64,000 nucleotides of DNA from positions 1 to 64,000 of the forward strand of contig NZ_BOLV01000009.1 of assembly GCF_016861845.1 (NCBI RefSeq). The letters are read 5' to 3'. This document shows, piece after piece, positions 52,382 through 62,350 of this stretch (position 1 is its first letter; each line of letters begins with the position of its first letter). A model generated the notes under the pieces. It was not told the origin of the DNA. It saw only the letters and a program-made list of their open reading frames with translations, and ran no database searches. This stretch comes from Lacticaseibacillus suilingensis. GTDB taxonomy: Bacteria; Bacillota; Bacilli; Lactobacillales; Lactobacillaceae. A program made the position numbers and the translations under genes.

Positions 52382-54716
52382 TACGCCATCCCGAATGGCC
52401 CGGCGGCGGGCCCCCAAGCCGAAAGCAAAGAAAAAGCGCCGCTGGTGGCTGACGACCATTAAGGCCATTTTAATCGCGGTGCTGGTTGTACTTATCGGCG
52501 GCGGCTCGCTGTTCGCCTACTATGCCAGCTCGGCTCCGAAAGTCACAGAAACTGAATTGAAAGCTGGCGGCGGTAGTACCGTCTATGATGCCAGCGGCAA
52601 TCAGTTCATGAGTCTCGGGGTTGAAAATCGGAGCTATGTCTCTGCTAGTCAAATTCCGCAACAACTCAAAGACGCCGTGGTGTCGATCGAAGACCGTCGC
52701 TTTTATCAGGAACGTTGGGGCATTGATCCGATTCGCATTGTCGGCGCCTTTACCCGCAACGTCATCGGTAAAATCACCGGCAATTCCAATGGCATTCAAG
52801 GGGGCTCTACCCTCACCCAGCAGCTGATCAAGCTGTCGGTTTTCTCCACCAAGGCCTCTGACCAGACCCTGAAGCGGAAGGCCCAAGAAGCTTGGCTTGC
52901 GGTCAAGCTGGAACAGAAATTCAGTAAAGAACAGATTTTGGAATTCTACATCAACAAAGTCTACATGGATAATGCGCAAGTGGGCATGGGCACCGCCGCC
53001 AAGTACTATTACGGCAAGAGCCTAAACCAGCTTGACTTGGCCCAAACAGCGCTGATTGCCGGTTTGCCGCAATCACCAGTGGGTTACAATCCCTATAACC
53101 ACCCAGAAGCTGCTCTGAATCGCCGTAATGAAGTCTTGAAAGCCATGGTGGCGAACAAGAAAATCAGCCAGGCCCAGGCTACGGCGGCGGAAAAGGAACC
53201 CATCACCCAAGGCCTCGTCACGCAAAAGGCCCAAACCACGGATTCAGCCGTGGATAAGGAAACTGATTCCTATTTGACCTCAGTGATCAAAGAAGTCAAA
53301 AAGAAGATGAACGCCAATCCTTACAGCCAAAACCTCAAGATCTACACCAACATTGACATGAAGGCGCAAAAGAAACTCTACCAGATTGTCAATTCTGATG
53401 AATATATCAACTTCCCGAATGATCAGCTGCAAACCGCCATCACCATTACTAACCCGAACACCGGGCGCGTGGTGGCCCAAGTCGGCGGCCGCAAGACTGG
53501 TGACGTGCGGCTAGCGTATAACCGCGCCACGGAAAACCAGCGCAGTAACGGCTCCACGATGAAGCCAATGCTGGATTATGCCCCGGCCATTGAGTACCTG
53601 AACTGGTCCACCTATCAGCAAATGGTCGATCAACCGACGGTCTACCCAGGCACCACGACTTCGGTTTACAACATCGACAAAAAGTACTTGGGCCGGATTT
53701 CAATCCGCAAAGCCTTGACCGATTCGCGGAACACCGTGGCGGTCCAAACCCTCGAGAAGGTTGGCCTCAGTCGCGGCTTGAACTTCCTGAAGGGCCTCGG
53801 CATCGACCTCAGCAAGGTGGATGGCAACCACTGGTCCAGCGCGATTGGCGCGCCGGTCACCACCGAACAAGAAGCCGCAGCGTATGGGGCCTTTGCCAAT
53901 GGCGGGACTTACTACAAGCCGACTTACGTGCGGAAAGTGGTTGATTCCGATGGTCACACCACGACCTTCGATGAAACCGGCACCCGCGCCATGAAAGCCA
54001 GCACCGCCTATATGATTACGGATATGCTCAAAGGCGTCCTGACTGATGGTACCGGGGTTTATGCCAAGGTCTCTGGCATCAACGAAGCCGGTAAAACCGG
54101 GACCACGGATTATGCTGATACCGACCTTCAGCACAATTCTGCCCTCTCTGGCTTAGCGAAGGATATCTGGTTCACTGGTTACACGAAAGAACGCGTTATC
54201 TCGGTGTGGACCGGTTACGATAAACCACTGACGAATGGCCTGGGCTCTGGCTCGAACCTAATCGCCCAAAAGATTTACAAGGCGATGATGGGCTACCTCG
54301 CCGATGAAGAAAACGTGGGCCAAAAGGATTGGAAGAAACCTTCGACCGTCTTGGCGGAACACATTCTCTCCGGTAGTAACCCAGGCACCGCGGTCACCGG
54401 CAATACCGCCGGCACCACGCGCGAATTGTACGTCAAAGGCTATGGCCCAACGACCAAGCAAGCCGTGGCGGACAGCTCGTCAAGTTCCTCCTCGAGTTCA
54501 AGTTCCAGTTCCAGCAGCTCGAGTAGTTCCAGCAGCAGTTCGAGTGTCGATGCATCGTCTTCTAGCCCCACTACTACAGAGCCATCGACCCCATCTGACA
54601 CAGGTGGCTCGAACGCGACAACCTCGTCCCCTAACACCGGTACTGGTGGTGGTGCCGGAGCTGGTGGCGGTGGCACCGGAGACAATACCCAAGGCGAAAC
54701 CAACACGAAACAGTAA
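52374..54716 (+). CDS. pbp1A: Class A penicillin-binding protein 1A
   Basis: A 780-residue bifunctional peptidoglycan synthase. One N-terminal membrane anchor (about residues 25-50) is followed by a GT51 glycosyltransferase with EDRRFYQERWGIDP and GGSTLTQQLIK, then the transpeptidase with the serine in RSNGSTMKPML (SxxK), DSRN (SxN) and AGKTGTTDY (KTG). The last 90 residues are low complexity: about 24 serines in a row written with mixed codons, then a Thr/Gly-rich end. It overlaps recU by eight bases and is followed by a strong terminator. Confidence 0.94.
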   Translation: MPNTPSRMARRRAPKPKAKKKRRWWLTTIKAILIAVLVVLIGGGSLFAYYASSAPKVTETELKAGGGSTVYDASGNQFMSLGVENRSYVSASQIPQQLKDAVVSIEDRRFYQERWGIDPIRIVGAFTRNVIGKITGNSNGIQGGSTLTQQLIKLSVFSTKASDQTLKRKAQEAWLAVKLEQKFSKEQILEFYINKVYMDNAQVGMGTAAKYYYGKSLNQLDLAQTALIAGLPQSPVGYNPYNHPEAALNRRNEVLKAMVANKKISQAQATAAEKEPITQGLVTQKAQTTDSAVDKETDSYLTSVIKEVKKKMNANPYSQNLKIYTNIDMKAQKKLYQIVNSDEYINFPNDQLQTAITITNPNTGRVVAQVGGRKTGDVRLAYNRATENQRSNGSTMKPMLDYAPAIEYLNWSTYQQMVDQPTVYPGTTTSVYNIDKKYLGRISIRKALTDSRNTVAVQTLEKVGLSRGLNFLKGLGIDLSKVDGNHWSSAIGAPVTTEQEAAAYGAFANGGTYYKPTYVRKVVDSDGHTTTFDETGTRAMKASTAYMITDMLKGVLTDGTGVYAKVSGINEAGKTGTTDYADTDLQHNSALSGLAKDIWFTGYTKERVISVWTGYDKPLTNGLGSGSNLIAQKIYKAMMGYLADEENVGQKDWKKPSTVLAEHILSGSNPGTAVTGNTAGTTRELYVKGYGPTTKQAVADSSSSSSSSSSSSSSSSSSSSSSSSVDASSSSPTTTEPSTPSDTGGSNATTSSPNTGTGGGAGAGGGGTGDNTQGETNTKQ

Positions 54717-54732
54717 AGATTTGACATAACGA

Positions 54733-54768
54733 AAGCCCCAGGATTCGGTTTCGAATCCTGGGGCATTT
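54733..54768. terminator. Terminator between pbp1A and comEB
   Basis: GCCCCAGGATTCG (54735-54747) pairs perfectly with CGAATCCTGGGGC (54752-54764) and is followed by ATTTT; the flanking A and T runs allow use in both directions. Confidence 0.85.
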
Positions 54769-54789
54769 TCATGTTGTTACATTCTAAAG

Positions 54790-55248
54790 TCAAAGCGAGA
54801 CTTGCTGCACCGTCACGTGATGGGCCTGCAGCAGCTCAATCGCATACGGATCATTGTTGTAATCAGCGCCAAAGTATACCTGTTTGATACCCGCTTGGAT
54901 CAACGCTTTGGTGCAGTTCAGACACGGGAAGAAAGTCACATACACAGCCGCGCCACGAGTCGACACCCCATTTTCCGCACATTGCAAAATCGCATTCATT
55001 TCGGCGTGCAAAGTGCGGATGCAATGACCGTCGCGCATCAGATGGCCGGCGTCATCGCAGTGGGGATCGCCGGCAATACTGCCATTGTAACCGGTGGCGA
55101 TGATGCGGTGGTCCAACACCAACAGTGCCCCCACTGTCGCCCGTTCACAAGTGGAGCGAGCCGCTACGGTGGTCGCTAAGGTCATGAAGTAACGATCCCA
55201 AGATTCGCGCGTTTGGTGGCGCGTTGAAGGCATAATTTGATCGGTCAT
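54790..55248 (-). CDS. comEB: Deoxycytidylate deaminase / ComEB-type deaminase
   Basis: A 152-residue zinc deaminase. HAEMNAILQCA (about residue 85) supplies the histidine and catalytic glutamate, and PCLNC supplies the two cysteine ligands. The expected reaction is dCMP to dUMP. The start at 55248 overlaps the nth stop by four bases (ATGA), with GGAGGAAG upstream; an in-frame extension to 55341 lacks a signal. In competent bacteria the comEB name is historical. Confidence 0.88.
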   Translation of the reverse strand: MTDQIMPSTRHQTRESWDRYFMTLATTVAARSTCERATVGALLVLDHRIIATGYNGSIAGDPHCDDAGHLMRDGHCIRTLHAEMNAILQCAENGVSTRGAAVYVTFFPCLNCTKALIQAGIKQVYFGADYNNDPYAIELLQAHHVTVQQVSL

Positions 55249-55904
55249 TTGACTTCCTCCTTCTGCAAAGGCTGATAATACGGCGCAAAGGCTTGCCACT
55301 GCGGGGTGTCGGGCAAGTGCGGCTGACGGGCCGTCAACCATTCACGGCCCAGCCTGATCAAGGCACGATGCAAATTGATCCAAGTGCTCGGCGGCATCAA
55401 CGCCTCAAGCCGAGTTTGAATTTGCGCCGGGGTCGCACTGACTGGCGCCAGCCCAAAGCCCTTGATGATACGGCTGACATGGGTATCCACCGCGACGCCA
55501 GGGACGTTGAAAGCATCAGTGAGCACCACCGTGGCGGTTTTCTGCCCGACGCCAGGGAGACTGATCAAGGCTTTCCGGTCGGCTGGCACTTGCCCGTCAT
55601 AGGTATCGACTAGGCGTTGGGATAAGGCTTTGAGGTACTTGGCTTTGTTGTGATACAACCCGAGCCGGTCAATTTTGGCTTCGATCGCCGCAAGCGGCGC
55701 CGCCGCCATGGCGGCTGGCGTTGGATACGCCTGAAATAAGGCCGGCGTGCAGGCGTTGACTGCGACATCGGTGGTTTGCGCTGATAGCATCACCGCCACC
55801 AGAATCTCAAAAGGATTATCAGCGTTCAGCGTTGGCTGAGCGTCGGGATAAGTTTCAATCACCAAGTTCAGCAGCGCCACGCTTTGCGCTTTGGTCATTT
55901 TCAT
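55245..55904 (-). CDS. nth: Endonuclease III-family DNA glycosylase lacking the Fe-S cluster ligands
   Basis: A 219-residue HhH-GPD glycosylase for oxidised pyrimidines. The catalytic Lys is in LPGVGQKTATVVL (about residue 120) and the Asp in AVDTHVSRI. The C-terminal region that normally holds C-X6-C-X2-C-X5-C for the [4Fe-4S] cluster reads GREWLTARQPHLPDTPQWQ with no cysteine. The flanking TAR-P pattern is kept, so the four ligands appear substituted rather than deleted. The start overlaps dnaD by four bases. Confidence 0.88.
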   Translation of the reverse strand: MKMTKAQSVALLNLVIETYPDAQPTLNADNPFEILVAVMLSAQTTDVAVNACTPALFQAYPTPAAMAAAPLAAIEAKIDRLGLYHNKAKYLKALSQRLVDTYDGQVPADRKALISLPGVGQKTATVVLTDAFNVPGVAVDTHVSRIIKGFGLAPVSATPAQIQTRLEALMPPSTWINLHRALIRLGREWLTARQPHLPDTPQWQAFAPYYQPLQKEEVK

Positions 55905-56512
55905 AGGCCTAAGTGCCTTTCTTGTTCCGCCTGCACTTGCGCTGGCGTCGTCAGGTGGCGCTTTTCCCAGTTCAGCAAAATCCGGTCCATGTAGCGCAAG
56001 GAATATGCCTGGTTGAGCACGGCTTCGCGCAGCGCCAACTTGATCAGCGCCGGATCGTAATGATCGACAGTGAGCCAGTCGTTGATGGTTTGCTGCTCAA
56101 TCGGCGACAGCGGCCGGCCGAATTCGACTTCAATTTGGCTGAAGATTTGCTGGCCGCCTTGGGCCTCGGGCTTGGCCTGAGTGGGTGTGCTCGTCAGCAA
56201 CTGCTTCAACAGCGGCGTGACGTCATATTGATCGACACTGCGGCCGTGACTGTCGCGAGTTTGCACCAGCGCAATCGCTTTTTTCTGAATCAAGGTTTCG
56301 ATCACCGTGTAGAGATCTTGCTTGCCGAGCTTGGTGCTTTGCGCCAGTTGATCCAGCGCCGGAGCCTCCTGGTGGTGCTGGGCCCAGGCCGCCAGAAATA
56401 AGTACACCACAAATTCGCGCTGGGTCAGCGCGCTTTGGGCGAAATGGTCGAACAACGCTTGGGAAAAAGTGGTTTGCCCATTTTGCAAATAAGCTGCTAA
56501 AGAATCAGACAT
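55901..56512 (-). CDS. dnaD: DnaD-family replication initiation protein
   Basis: A 203-residue primosome protein. The N-terminal winged-helix DDBH1 domain (FVVYLFLAAWAQHH, STKLGKQDLYTVIETL) spans about residues 1-95, and the C-terminal DDBH2 domain includes LSPIEQQTINDWL and ALREAVLNQAYSLRYMDRILLNW. It helps load the replicative helicase. GGAGGG lies before two successive ATG codons (56515 and 56512); the second has normal spacing. It is followed by nth with a four-base overlap. Confidence 0.9.
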   Translation of the reverse strand: MSDSLAAYLQNGQTTFSQALFDHFAQSALTQREFVVYLFLAAWAQHHQEAPALDQLAQSTKLGKQDLYTVIETLIQKKAIALVQTRDSHGRSVDQYDVTPLLKQLLTSTPTQAKPEAQGGQQIFSQIEVEFGRPLSPIEQQTINDWLTVDHYDPALIKLALREAVLNQAYSLRYMDRILLNWEKRHLTTPAQVQAEQERHLGL

Positions 56513-56564
56513 CATTACCCTCCTGACCAAAAAACTGCCAGCCAGATGGCCGACAGTAAGTGAA

Positions 56565-57863
56565 TCACGGCTTGAGGCGCGTGATCATGCGTGGGAACGG
56601 AATGGCTTCGCGCAGGTGATCCAAGTGGCAGATCCAGGTGATGGCCCGTTCAAAGCCTAACCCAAAGCCGGCATGCGGCACACTGCCATACTTGCGCAAG
56701 TCTAAGTACCATTCGTATTCATCCAGATCCAGCCCTTTGGCTTCAATCGCGGCTTTCAGCTTATCGTAGTCGACTTCACGTTCGGAGCCGCCAATGATTT
56801 CGCCGTAACCTTCTGGGGCCAGCAGATCGGCACAGACATAGGTATCGTCGCGACCTTCTTCTGGTAGCATGTAAAACGGCTTGATGGCCTTCGGGTAGTT
56901 CAGCACGAACACCGGCTGTTCGAATTGTTCGGACAGGTAAGTTTCTTCCGGTGAGCCTAAGTCATCGCCCCACTTGACGTCATAGCCGGCGCCTTGCAGC
57001 ATTTCAATCGCCTTGTCATAGCGAATGCGCGGGAATGGCGTCTTGGTATAACGTTTCAGGATTTCGGGATCGCGATCCAAAATCTTCAGGTCATACGCAC
57101 AATTGTCCAGCACCGACTGCACCAGGAAGGCAATGTAGTTTTCCTGCACCTTGAGGCTTTCTTCTTGATGCGTGAAGGCCATTTCCGGCTCAATCATCCA
57201 GAATTCGGTCAGGTGGCGACGGGTTTTACTCTTTTCGGCGCGGAAGACGGGACCGAACGTGAAGACTTTGCCATAAGCCATGGCGCCGGCCTCAGCGTAC
57301 AACTGGCCGGACTGGCTCAGGTAAGCTTTTTGGTCAAAATAATCCGTTTCAAACAGCTCCGTGGTGCCTTCTGGGGCGCTGCCAGTGAGAATCGGCGGAT
57401 CCATTTTGATGAAGCCTTCCTTATTGAAGAATTCATAAGTCGCGCGGGCCATTTCATTACGAATCTGTTGAATGGCAAACTGGCGCTTGCTGCGCAGCCA
57501 CAAGTGGCGGTGGTCCAGCAGAAACTCGATGCCATGTTCTTTAGGCGTAATCGGATAATCTTCAGAGGTGCCAACGACTTCGATGTTGTGAACTTCAATT
57601 TCATAACCGAAATGACTGCGGCTGTCCTCGTGAATTTCGCCGGTGATGTACATGCTGGTTTCCTGCCGCAGTTCCTTAGCGGTTTGGAAGACTTCTTCTG
57701 AGACCTGATTCTTCAGCACGACGCCTTGGAAAAAGGCCGAGCCATCGCGCAACTGCAGGAAGGCAATCTTCCCGCTGGAGCGCTTGTCGGTCAGCCAGGC
57801 CCCGATTTTGACTTCTTCGTTCACATGGTTCTTTGCTTCTGCAATGCGAATTTCTTGTGTCAT
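56565..57863 (-). CDS. asnS: Asparaginyl-tRNA synthetase
   Basis: A 432-residue class IIb synthetase. The N-terminal OB-fold ([19 protein letters not shown]) binds the anticodon, and class II motifs 2 and 3 are visible as [21 protein letters not shown] (about residue 208) and [13 protein letters not shown] near the end. It charges tRNA-Asn directly. AAGGGG precedes the ATG. It is flanked by aspB and dnaD, as in Bacillus. Confidence 0.95.
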   Translation of the reverse strand: MTQEIRIAEAKNHVNEEVKIGAWLTDKRSSGKIAFLQLRDGSAFFQGVVLKNQVSEEVFQTAKELRQETSMYITGEIHEDSRSHFGYEIEVHNIEVVGTSEDYPITPKEHGIEFLLDHRHLWLRSKRQFAIQQIRNEMARATYEFFNKEGFIKMDPPILTGSAPEGTTELFETDYFDQKAYLSQSGQLYAEAGAMAYGKVFTFGPVFRAEKSKTRRHLTEFWMIEPEMAFTHQEESLKVQENYIAFLVQSVLDNCAYDLKILDRDPEILKRYTKTPFPRIRYDKAIEMLQGAGYDVKWGDDLGSPEETYLSEQFEQPVFVLNYPKAIKPFYMLPEEGRDDTYVCADLLAPEGYGEIIGGSEREVDYDKLKAAIEAKGLDLDEYEWYLDLRKYGSVPHAGFGLGFERAITWICHLDHLREAIPFPRMITRLKP

Positions 57864-57876
57864 GGTTTACCCCTTA

Positions 57877-59055
57877 CTAATTATTACCAACAAATTGACT
57901 AATGCGGCGAATCCCTTCAACCAGGTCCTCCTCCGCCGCGGCGTAACTCAGCCGCGCATGATCTGGTAGGCCAAATGCCCGCCCTGGCACCAGCGCCACG
58001 CCAGTTTCCGCCGGCAGCGCCGCGATGAACTCATCCACACTGCTGTAGTGGGTCAAGGTCGCTGCCCGCTTGACATTCGGGAACAGGTAAAACGCCCCTG
58101 CCGGCTTGTGCGCCAGCGTGAAGCCTGGCACCTTTTGCAGCAACGGAAAAATCACATTCAACCGGTGTTCAAAGGCCTGCCGCATGGTTTCAACGCTGGT
58201 GCCGTCGCCGGTGTAAGCCGCCAAAGCGGCATACTGACTAACTGCCGTCGGATTACCGGTGGCATGGCCGAGCAGCTTCCCCATCGCGGCCATGAGCTTT
58301 TCTGGGCCGGCGGCAAAACCGATTCGCCAGCCAGTCATCGCAAAACTCTTGGAGACCCCGCCTATCAGCACGGTATTGGCGGTGATCTGCGGATCGATAT
58401 CGATCATCGAGGTGTAAGGCGCGCCGTTAAACATCAAGTCGCGATAGATTTCATCACTGACCACCAAGAGATCATGTTTCAGCGCCCAGTTCCCAATCAA
58501 GGTCAGCTCTTCCCGTGAGTACACCGCCCCACTAGGATTTTGCGGCGAGTTGATGATGACCGCCCGGGTTTTGGCGGTGCGCTGCTGCTCGAGGTCATCA
58601 ACAGTGACCTTGAAGTCGGTGCTAGGTTGCACCGCCCGCGGCACCCCGCCAGCCAGTTTGATTTGCTCAACATACGACACCCACCCTGGGAGCGGCGTCA
58701 GCACTTCCTCGCCGGGATCCAGTAGCACCTGGAACAAAGCGTACAGCGCTAATTTCGCGCCGGTGGTGACCACAATCTGGTTGGGCTGATAATGCACCGG
58801 ACTTTGCGCCGCGACATGATCCGCAATGGCGGTTTTCAGCGCGGTGATGCCAGTGGCCGCCGTGTAGAAGCTCGCCTGCCCGCTTTTGATGGCCGCAATC
58901 GCGGCGGTATCGATAAATTCAGGCGTTTGAAAGTCAGGCTGACCGATGGATAAATCAATCACGTCCTCGCCTTGCGCCTTCATCTGCTTGGCCATGTTGC
59001 TGATGGCTAAGGTCGCAGATGGGGCCACATCGATAATGCGCTTTGCCAGATGCAT
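57877..59055 (-). CDS. aspB: Aspartate aminotransferase (class I/II)
   Basis: A 392-residue PLP-dependent transaminase. The PLP lysine is in GGVSKSFAMTGWRIGFAAG near residue 232, NSPQNPSGAVYSREEL near residue 170 is the cofactor-binding asparagine region, and the substrate arginine is in DHARLSYA near the end. It interconverts aspartate and oxaloacetate using glutamate/2-oxoglutarate. AAAGGAG precedes the ATG. Synteny (asnS-aspB-ypmB-dinG) supports the aspB assignment. Confidence 0.9.
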   Translation of the reverse strand: MHLAKRIIDVAPSATLAISNMAKQMKAQGEDVIDLSIGQPDFQTPEFIDTAAIAAIKSGQASFYTAATGITALKTAIADHVAAQSPVHYQPNQIVVTTGAKLALYALFQVLLDPGEEVLTPLPGWVSYVEQIKLAGGVPRAVQPSTDFKVTVDDLEQQRTAKTRAVIINSPQNPSGAVYSREELTLIGNWALKHDLLVVSDEIYRDLMFNGAPYTSMIDIDPQITANTVLIGGVSKSFAMTGWRIGFAAGPEKLMAAMGKLLGHATGNPTAVSQYAALAAYTGDGTSVETMRQAFEHRLNVIFPLLQKVPGFTLAHKPAGAFYLFPNVKRAATLTHYSSVDEFIAALPAETGVALVPGRAFGLPDHARLSYAAAEEDLVEGIRRISQFVGNN

Positions 59056-59076
59056 CTTATCGCTCCTTTTTTTCGG

Positions 59077-59565
59077 TCACAGGTTGCGAATCGAGGCAAC
59101 TTGTTCGCCAGTTTCAAAATCGTACGTCACATACCCCAGTTTACCAGAATTTGTCTCGTAACCAATATCCCAAACAAATTTCTTTGCCCGGTAGCGCATG
59201 CCCACTGCCAAAATTTTCTTGGGATGATAAGTCGACTTGGCCTGGTCAACCGCGGTATTCTTGCTGATGCCGTCTTTTTGCGCCACGACGCGCACTTTAC
59301 CAGTTTTTTGCCGAATCACCACAAAGCGGCGCTGCTGTTTAGCCGTGGTGCCGGCCACCGTCAGATAGCTTTCGTCTTGCTTATTCCAGTAAAACGCGGA
59401 GACGGTTTTGATACCACCGCTTTGCTTGGCGATGCGAATGGCCTGGCTGCGAACCTGGTGCAAGGGACTAAGCGCCCGCACCCAGACGCCGATGATGATG
59501 GCTAAGATGGCCAGCGCCAAGGCGGGGCCGATAATTTTTCTAAACGCGGACCGTTCACTGCGCAT
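59077..59565 (-). CDS. ypmB: YpmB-like membrane-anchored protein (DUF5590)
   Basis: A 162-residue protein with one N-terminal transmembrane helix (about residues 12-28) and an extracytoplasmic part with two PepSY-like repeats (SQAIRIAKQSGGIKTV; QAKSTYHPKKIL). It matches YpmB in sequence type and in gene position between dinG and aspB. The role is unknown. The ATG overlaps the dinG end by 11 bases with AAGGAGAC inside dinG, so the genes are coupled. Confidence 0.8.
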   Translation of the reverse strand: MRSERSAFRKIIGPALALAILAIIIGVWVRALSPLHQVRSQAIRIAKQSGGIKTVSAFYWNKQDESYLTVAGTTAKQQRRFVVIRQKTGKVRVVAQKDGISKNTAVDQAKSTYHPKKILAVGMRYRAKKFVWDIGYETNSGKLGYVTYDFETGEQVASIRNL

Positions 59566-62320
59566 GTTCTGTCTCCTTTATTAAACGATGTTCCAAAAAG
59601 TCATGGGCGAGCGGCGTAAGATCTGCCAGCGGCAAGGCCTTGGGCTTGAGATTAGGCAAGCTCTTCGCCATTTGGCGTCCGTAAGGCGTGGTGAGCAATC
59701 GGGGATCCAGCACCACAAACACCCCGCGGTCATGCTCGGTGCGAATCAGCCGGCCAAAACTTTGGCGAAACCGAATCGTAGCTTTGGGCAGCAAATCAGC
59801 CGCAAAGGCATCTTCCCCGCGCGCTTTGAGCGCCGCCGCTCGTGCCTGCACCGTGGGACTGGCGGGTGAGTCAAAAGGCAGCCGGGTCAGAATGACTTGC
59901 TCTAGTTGCTTCTGCGGATAGTCGATGCCTTCAAAAAAGCTCGCCGCCCCTAACAAGACGCTGTCGGTGCTGAGGGCAAACCGCTTGGCGATTTTTTCTG
60001 CTGAACCGGTCACCCCCTGTGCCAACAGTTCATGCTCCGGCAGCTGATTGATCAGCCGCTGATAAACCAGGCTGATCATTCGGAGAGAATTGAACAACAC
60101 CAAGGTTTGATGCGGAGTCGCCGCCAGCTGCGCAATGGCGTTTGCGAGGTAATCCGCATAGGCGCCTTCACTCAACTCTCGGGCATTCGGCGCATCTTCT
60201 GCCACCAGAAACTGGGCTTGCAGCTTGTAATGAAAAGGACTGCGCAGCCGCAAAGCTGGCGTGGCTGCCGGCAGGCCAAGCTGCTGGGTTAGGTAGTCGA
60301 AACTGCGATTAACGGTTAACGTCGCGCCGGTGAATACTGGGGCATCAAAAACTGTCAGCTGCTTTTGAATGATGTGGCTCGCATCAAAGCGTTGCCAGTT
60401 AATGCTCAAAGTTGCCGGGCCCCCGCCGCCTAGAATCAAGCTGGTGACCACTGGCGCTTGGGCCAAAGCGGCTAAATCGATACCCTTCAGCCGCGTCAGC
60501 TGATTGGCCAGCGCGGCGGTTAGCCCATCCAGCCCCTGAAACAGCGCTGCCTCACTGGCCAAATAGCGTTCCGGATCGGCTTCATACTCCGCAAGCACCC
60601 CTTGCATCGGGGCCAGCACGCTGGCGGCGGTGGTCAAAAGCGGCGGCAGCGCCGTTTGCAATGTCGGTAGTAGCCACTGCCGTTCAGCGGCTGTAAGCGG
60701 ACGTTCAACCACCCGCGGCGCTGGCTGGCCACAATGATGATAAACCACCTGCTGGAGCGCGGCAATTTGGTCGGTGGCGGTATTGATGGCCGCCAAGGTT
60801 CGATTCAGCTGATACAGGGTCGCTGGGGCGTCAGCAAACAAGGTCATGAGGCCAGTTTCTTTGCGGCCTTGAATAAAGGTCTGCAATTGACCAAGCCGCC
60901 GCTTGAGCTTGGCGAGGCCTAATTCATGCGAGTTGGCTTCGGCAAACGCCGCCGCAAAGTGCTGGGCCTCATCCACCACGAGGTAAGGCTTGTGGCGCAG
61001 CGGCAAATCGGTGATGTGCCGGGCCAAAAAGGCGTGGTTCGTGATCACCACTTGTGCCGTTTTGACTTGGTTTTGCAGCCGTTGGTAGAAGTCGGCCGAC
61101 TGATAAATGCCTTGGGTCGGCCGGCCAGTCGCGCGGATGCGGGCAAATAGTGGCGCGGTGTAGGTGGTCAGTTGCAGCTCAGCCAAATCGCCAGTGGTGG
61201 TTTGCGTCAGCCATACCATCAAGCGCATTTGCAGGAGCCGGGTTTGATGATTGGGATGCTTCAGCCCCAAACTAGCCGCGAACTTCCCTAGGTCAAGGTA
61301 ATGGCGGGCGCTTTTAAGCACCACCGCTGGTAGCGCCAAGCCAGTGAGCGCACGCACCTGCGGCAGCGATTCCGTGGCGATTTGGCGTTCCAACACCGTG
61401 GTCGCCGCGCTGACCACCAGTTTATGGCTGGTGCTGGTCACGTACGCGTAAGGCAACAGATAGCCCAGCGTTTTGCCTAAGCCGGTGCCGGCTTCAATCA
61501 AAAGTGGCTGATGAGTGCTGGTGCTATTTTCATAAATGGCATCCATCATCTTGGCTTGCTGGGTGCGCACCTTAAACCGCGGCTTCAGCAGCTGGCGCTT
61601 GGCGGCCAACGTTGCCGGATACGTTGGTACGACTTGCTCGCCAGCACTCGGTTGCGGCCGCTTTAGGACAAAACGCCCCACCGCCATTTGCTCGGGGGTT
61701 AAGGGCTTGGGGGCAGTGGCATGGGCCGCCAAAAAGTCACCGGTTTGCTTCGGCAGGCTGCCGGCAAATTTCAGCAGTTCATGCTGCGTCGCGGTTGGCA
61801 GCGCCGCAAAGCGCGCGCCCAGGCGCATCAGCAAATGACCAGTGCTAATGGCATCACTGTCGGCGCGGTGCGGATGGTCATGGGTAATGCCCAACGCCGC
61901 CGTCAAATCCTGCAACCGGAAGCTGGCTTGAGTGGGCAGCAGTATCTGCGCCATTTCAACGGTATCAACCCCTGGCTGCGCCAAGGCGGGCTGCCCAGCG
62001 CGGACCAGTTCCGCGGCTAGGAACGGATAATCAAAATTGACATTATGCGCCACAATCACAGTGCCTTGCAGGAGCCGGGTAATGCTGGCGGCCACATCTG
62101 CGAAATACGGCGCTGCCACCAGCCGCCCTGGGGTGATGCCAGTTAAGGTTTGAATCGCCTGGGGGACAGGCCGGTCAGGATTGATCAGCTGCGACCGGGT
62201 TTGAATCAGGGTCCCATTTTTGATTAAGGCGCAACCGAATTGAATAATGCGGTCGCTGCCATTGATTTCTGTGCCTGTGGTTTCCAAGTCAATCACAGCG
62301 TAAGTTGTTTGCGAATCCAT
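59555..62320 (-). CDS. dinG: DinG-family ATP-dependent helicase with N-terminal exonuclease domain
   Basis: A 921-residue protein. Residues 1-165 form a DEDDh exonuclease domain (AVIDLETTGTEINGSD; VIVAHNVNFDYPFL; HRADSDA). The helicase part has Walker A in IEAGTGLGKTLGYLLPY (about residue 277), DEAQ-type Walker B in LVVDEAQHF, and C-terminal XPD-like motifs (SFFEGIDYP, QSFGRLIRTEHD). It acts in 3'-5' or 5'-3' DNA processing after damage. It lies downstream of addA and upstream of ypmB, as in related genomes. Confidence 0.9.
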   Translation of the reverse strand: MDSQTTYAVIDLETTGTEINGSDRIIQFGCALIKNGTLIQTRSQLINPDRPVPQAIQTLTGITPGRLVAAPYFADVAASITRLLQGTVIVAHNVNFDYPFLAAELVRAGQPALAQPGVDTVEMAQILLPTQASFRLQDLTAALGITHDHPHRADSDAISTGHLLMRLGARFAALPTATQHELLKFAGSLPKQTGDFLAAHATAPKPLTPEQMAVGRFVLKRPQPSAGEQVVPTYPATLAAKRQLLKPRFKVRTQQAKMMDAIYENSTSTHQPLLIEAGTGLGKTLGYLLPYAYVTSTSHKLVVSAATTVLERQIATESLPQVRALTGLALPAVVLKSARHYLDLGKFAASLGLKHPNHQTRLLQMRLMVWLTQTTTGDLAELQLTTYTAPLFARIRATGRPTQGIYQSADFYQRLQNQVKTAQVVITNHAFLARHITDLPLRHKPYLVVDEAQHFAAAFAEANSHELGLAKLKRRLGQLQTFIQGRKETGLMTLFADAPATLYQLNRTLAAINTATDQIAALQQVVYHHCGQPAPRVVERPLTAAERQWLLPTLQTALPPLLTTAASVLAPMQGVLAEYEADPERYLASEAALFQGLDGLTAALANQLTRLKGIDLAALAQAPVVTSLILGGGGPATLSINWQRFDASHIIQKQLTVFDAPVFTGATLTVNRSFDYLTQQLGLPAATPALRLRSPFHYKLQAQFLVAEDAPNARELSEGAYADYLANAIAQLAATPHQTLVLFNSLRMISLVYQRLINQLPEHELLAQGVTGSAEKIAKRFALSTDSVLLGAASFFEGIDYPQKQLEQVILTRLPFDSPASPTVQARAAALKARGEDAFAADLLPKATIRFRQSFGRLIRTEHDRGVFVVLDPRLLTTPYGRQMAKSLPNLKPKALPLADLTPLAHDFLEHRLIKETEHAQ

Positions 62321-62350
62321 GCCTGCCCTCCTTTCGGCTTTTGTTGTTGG

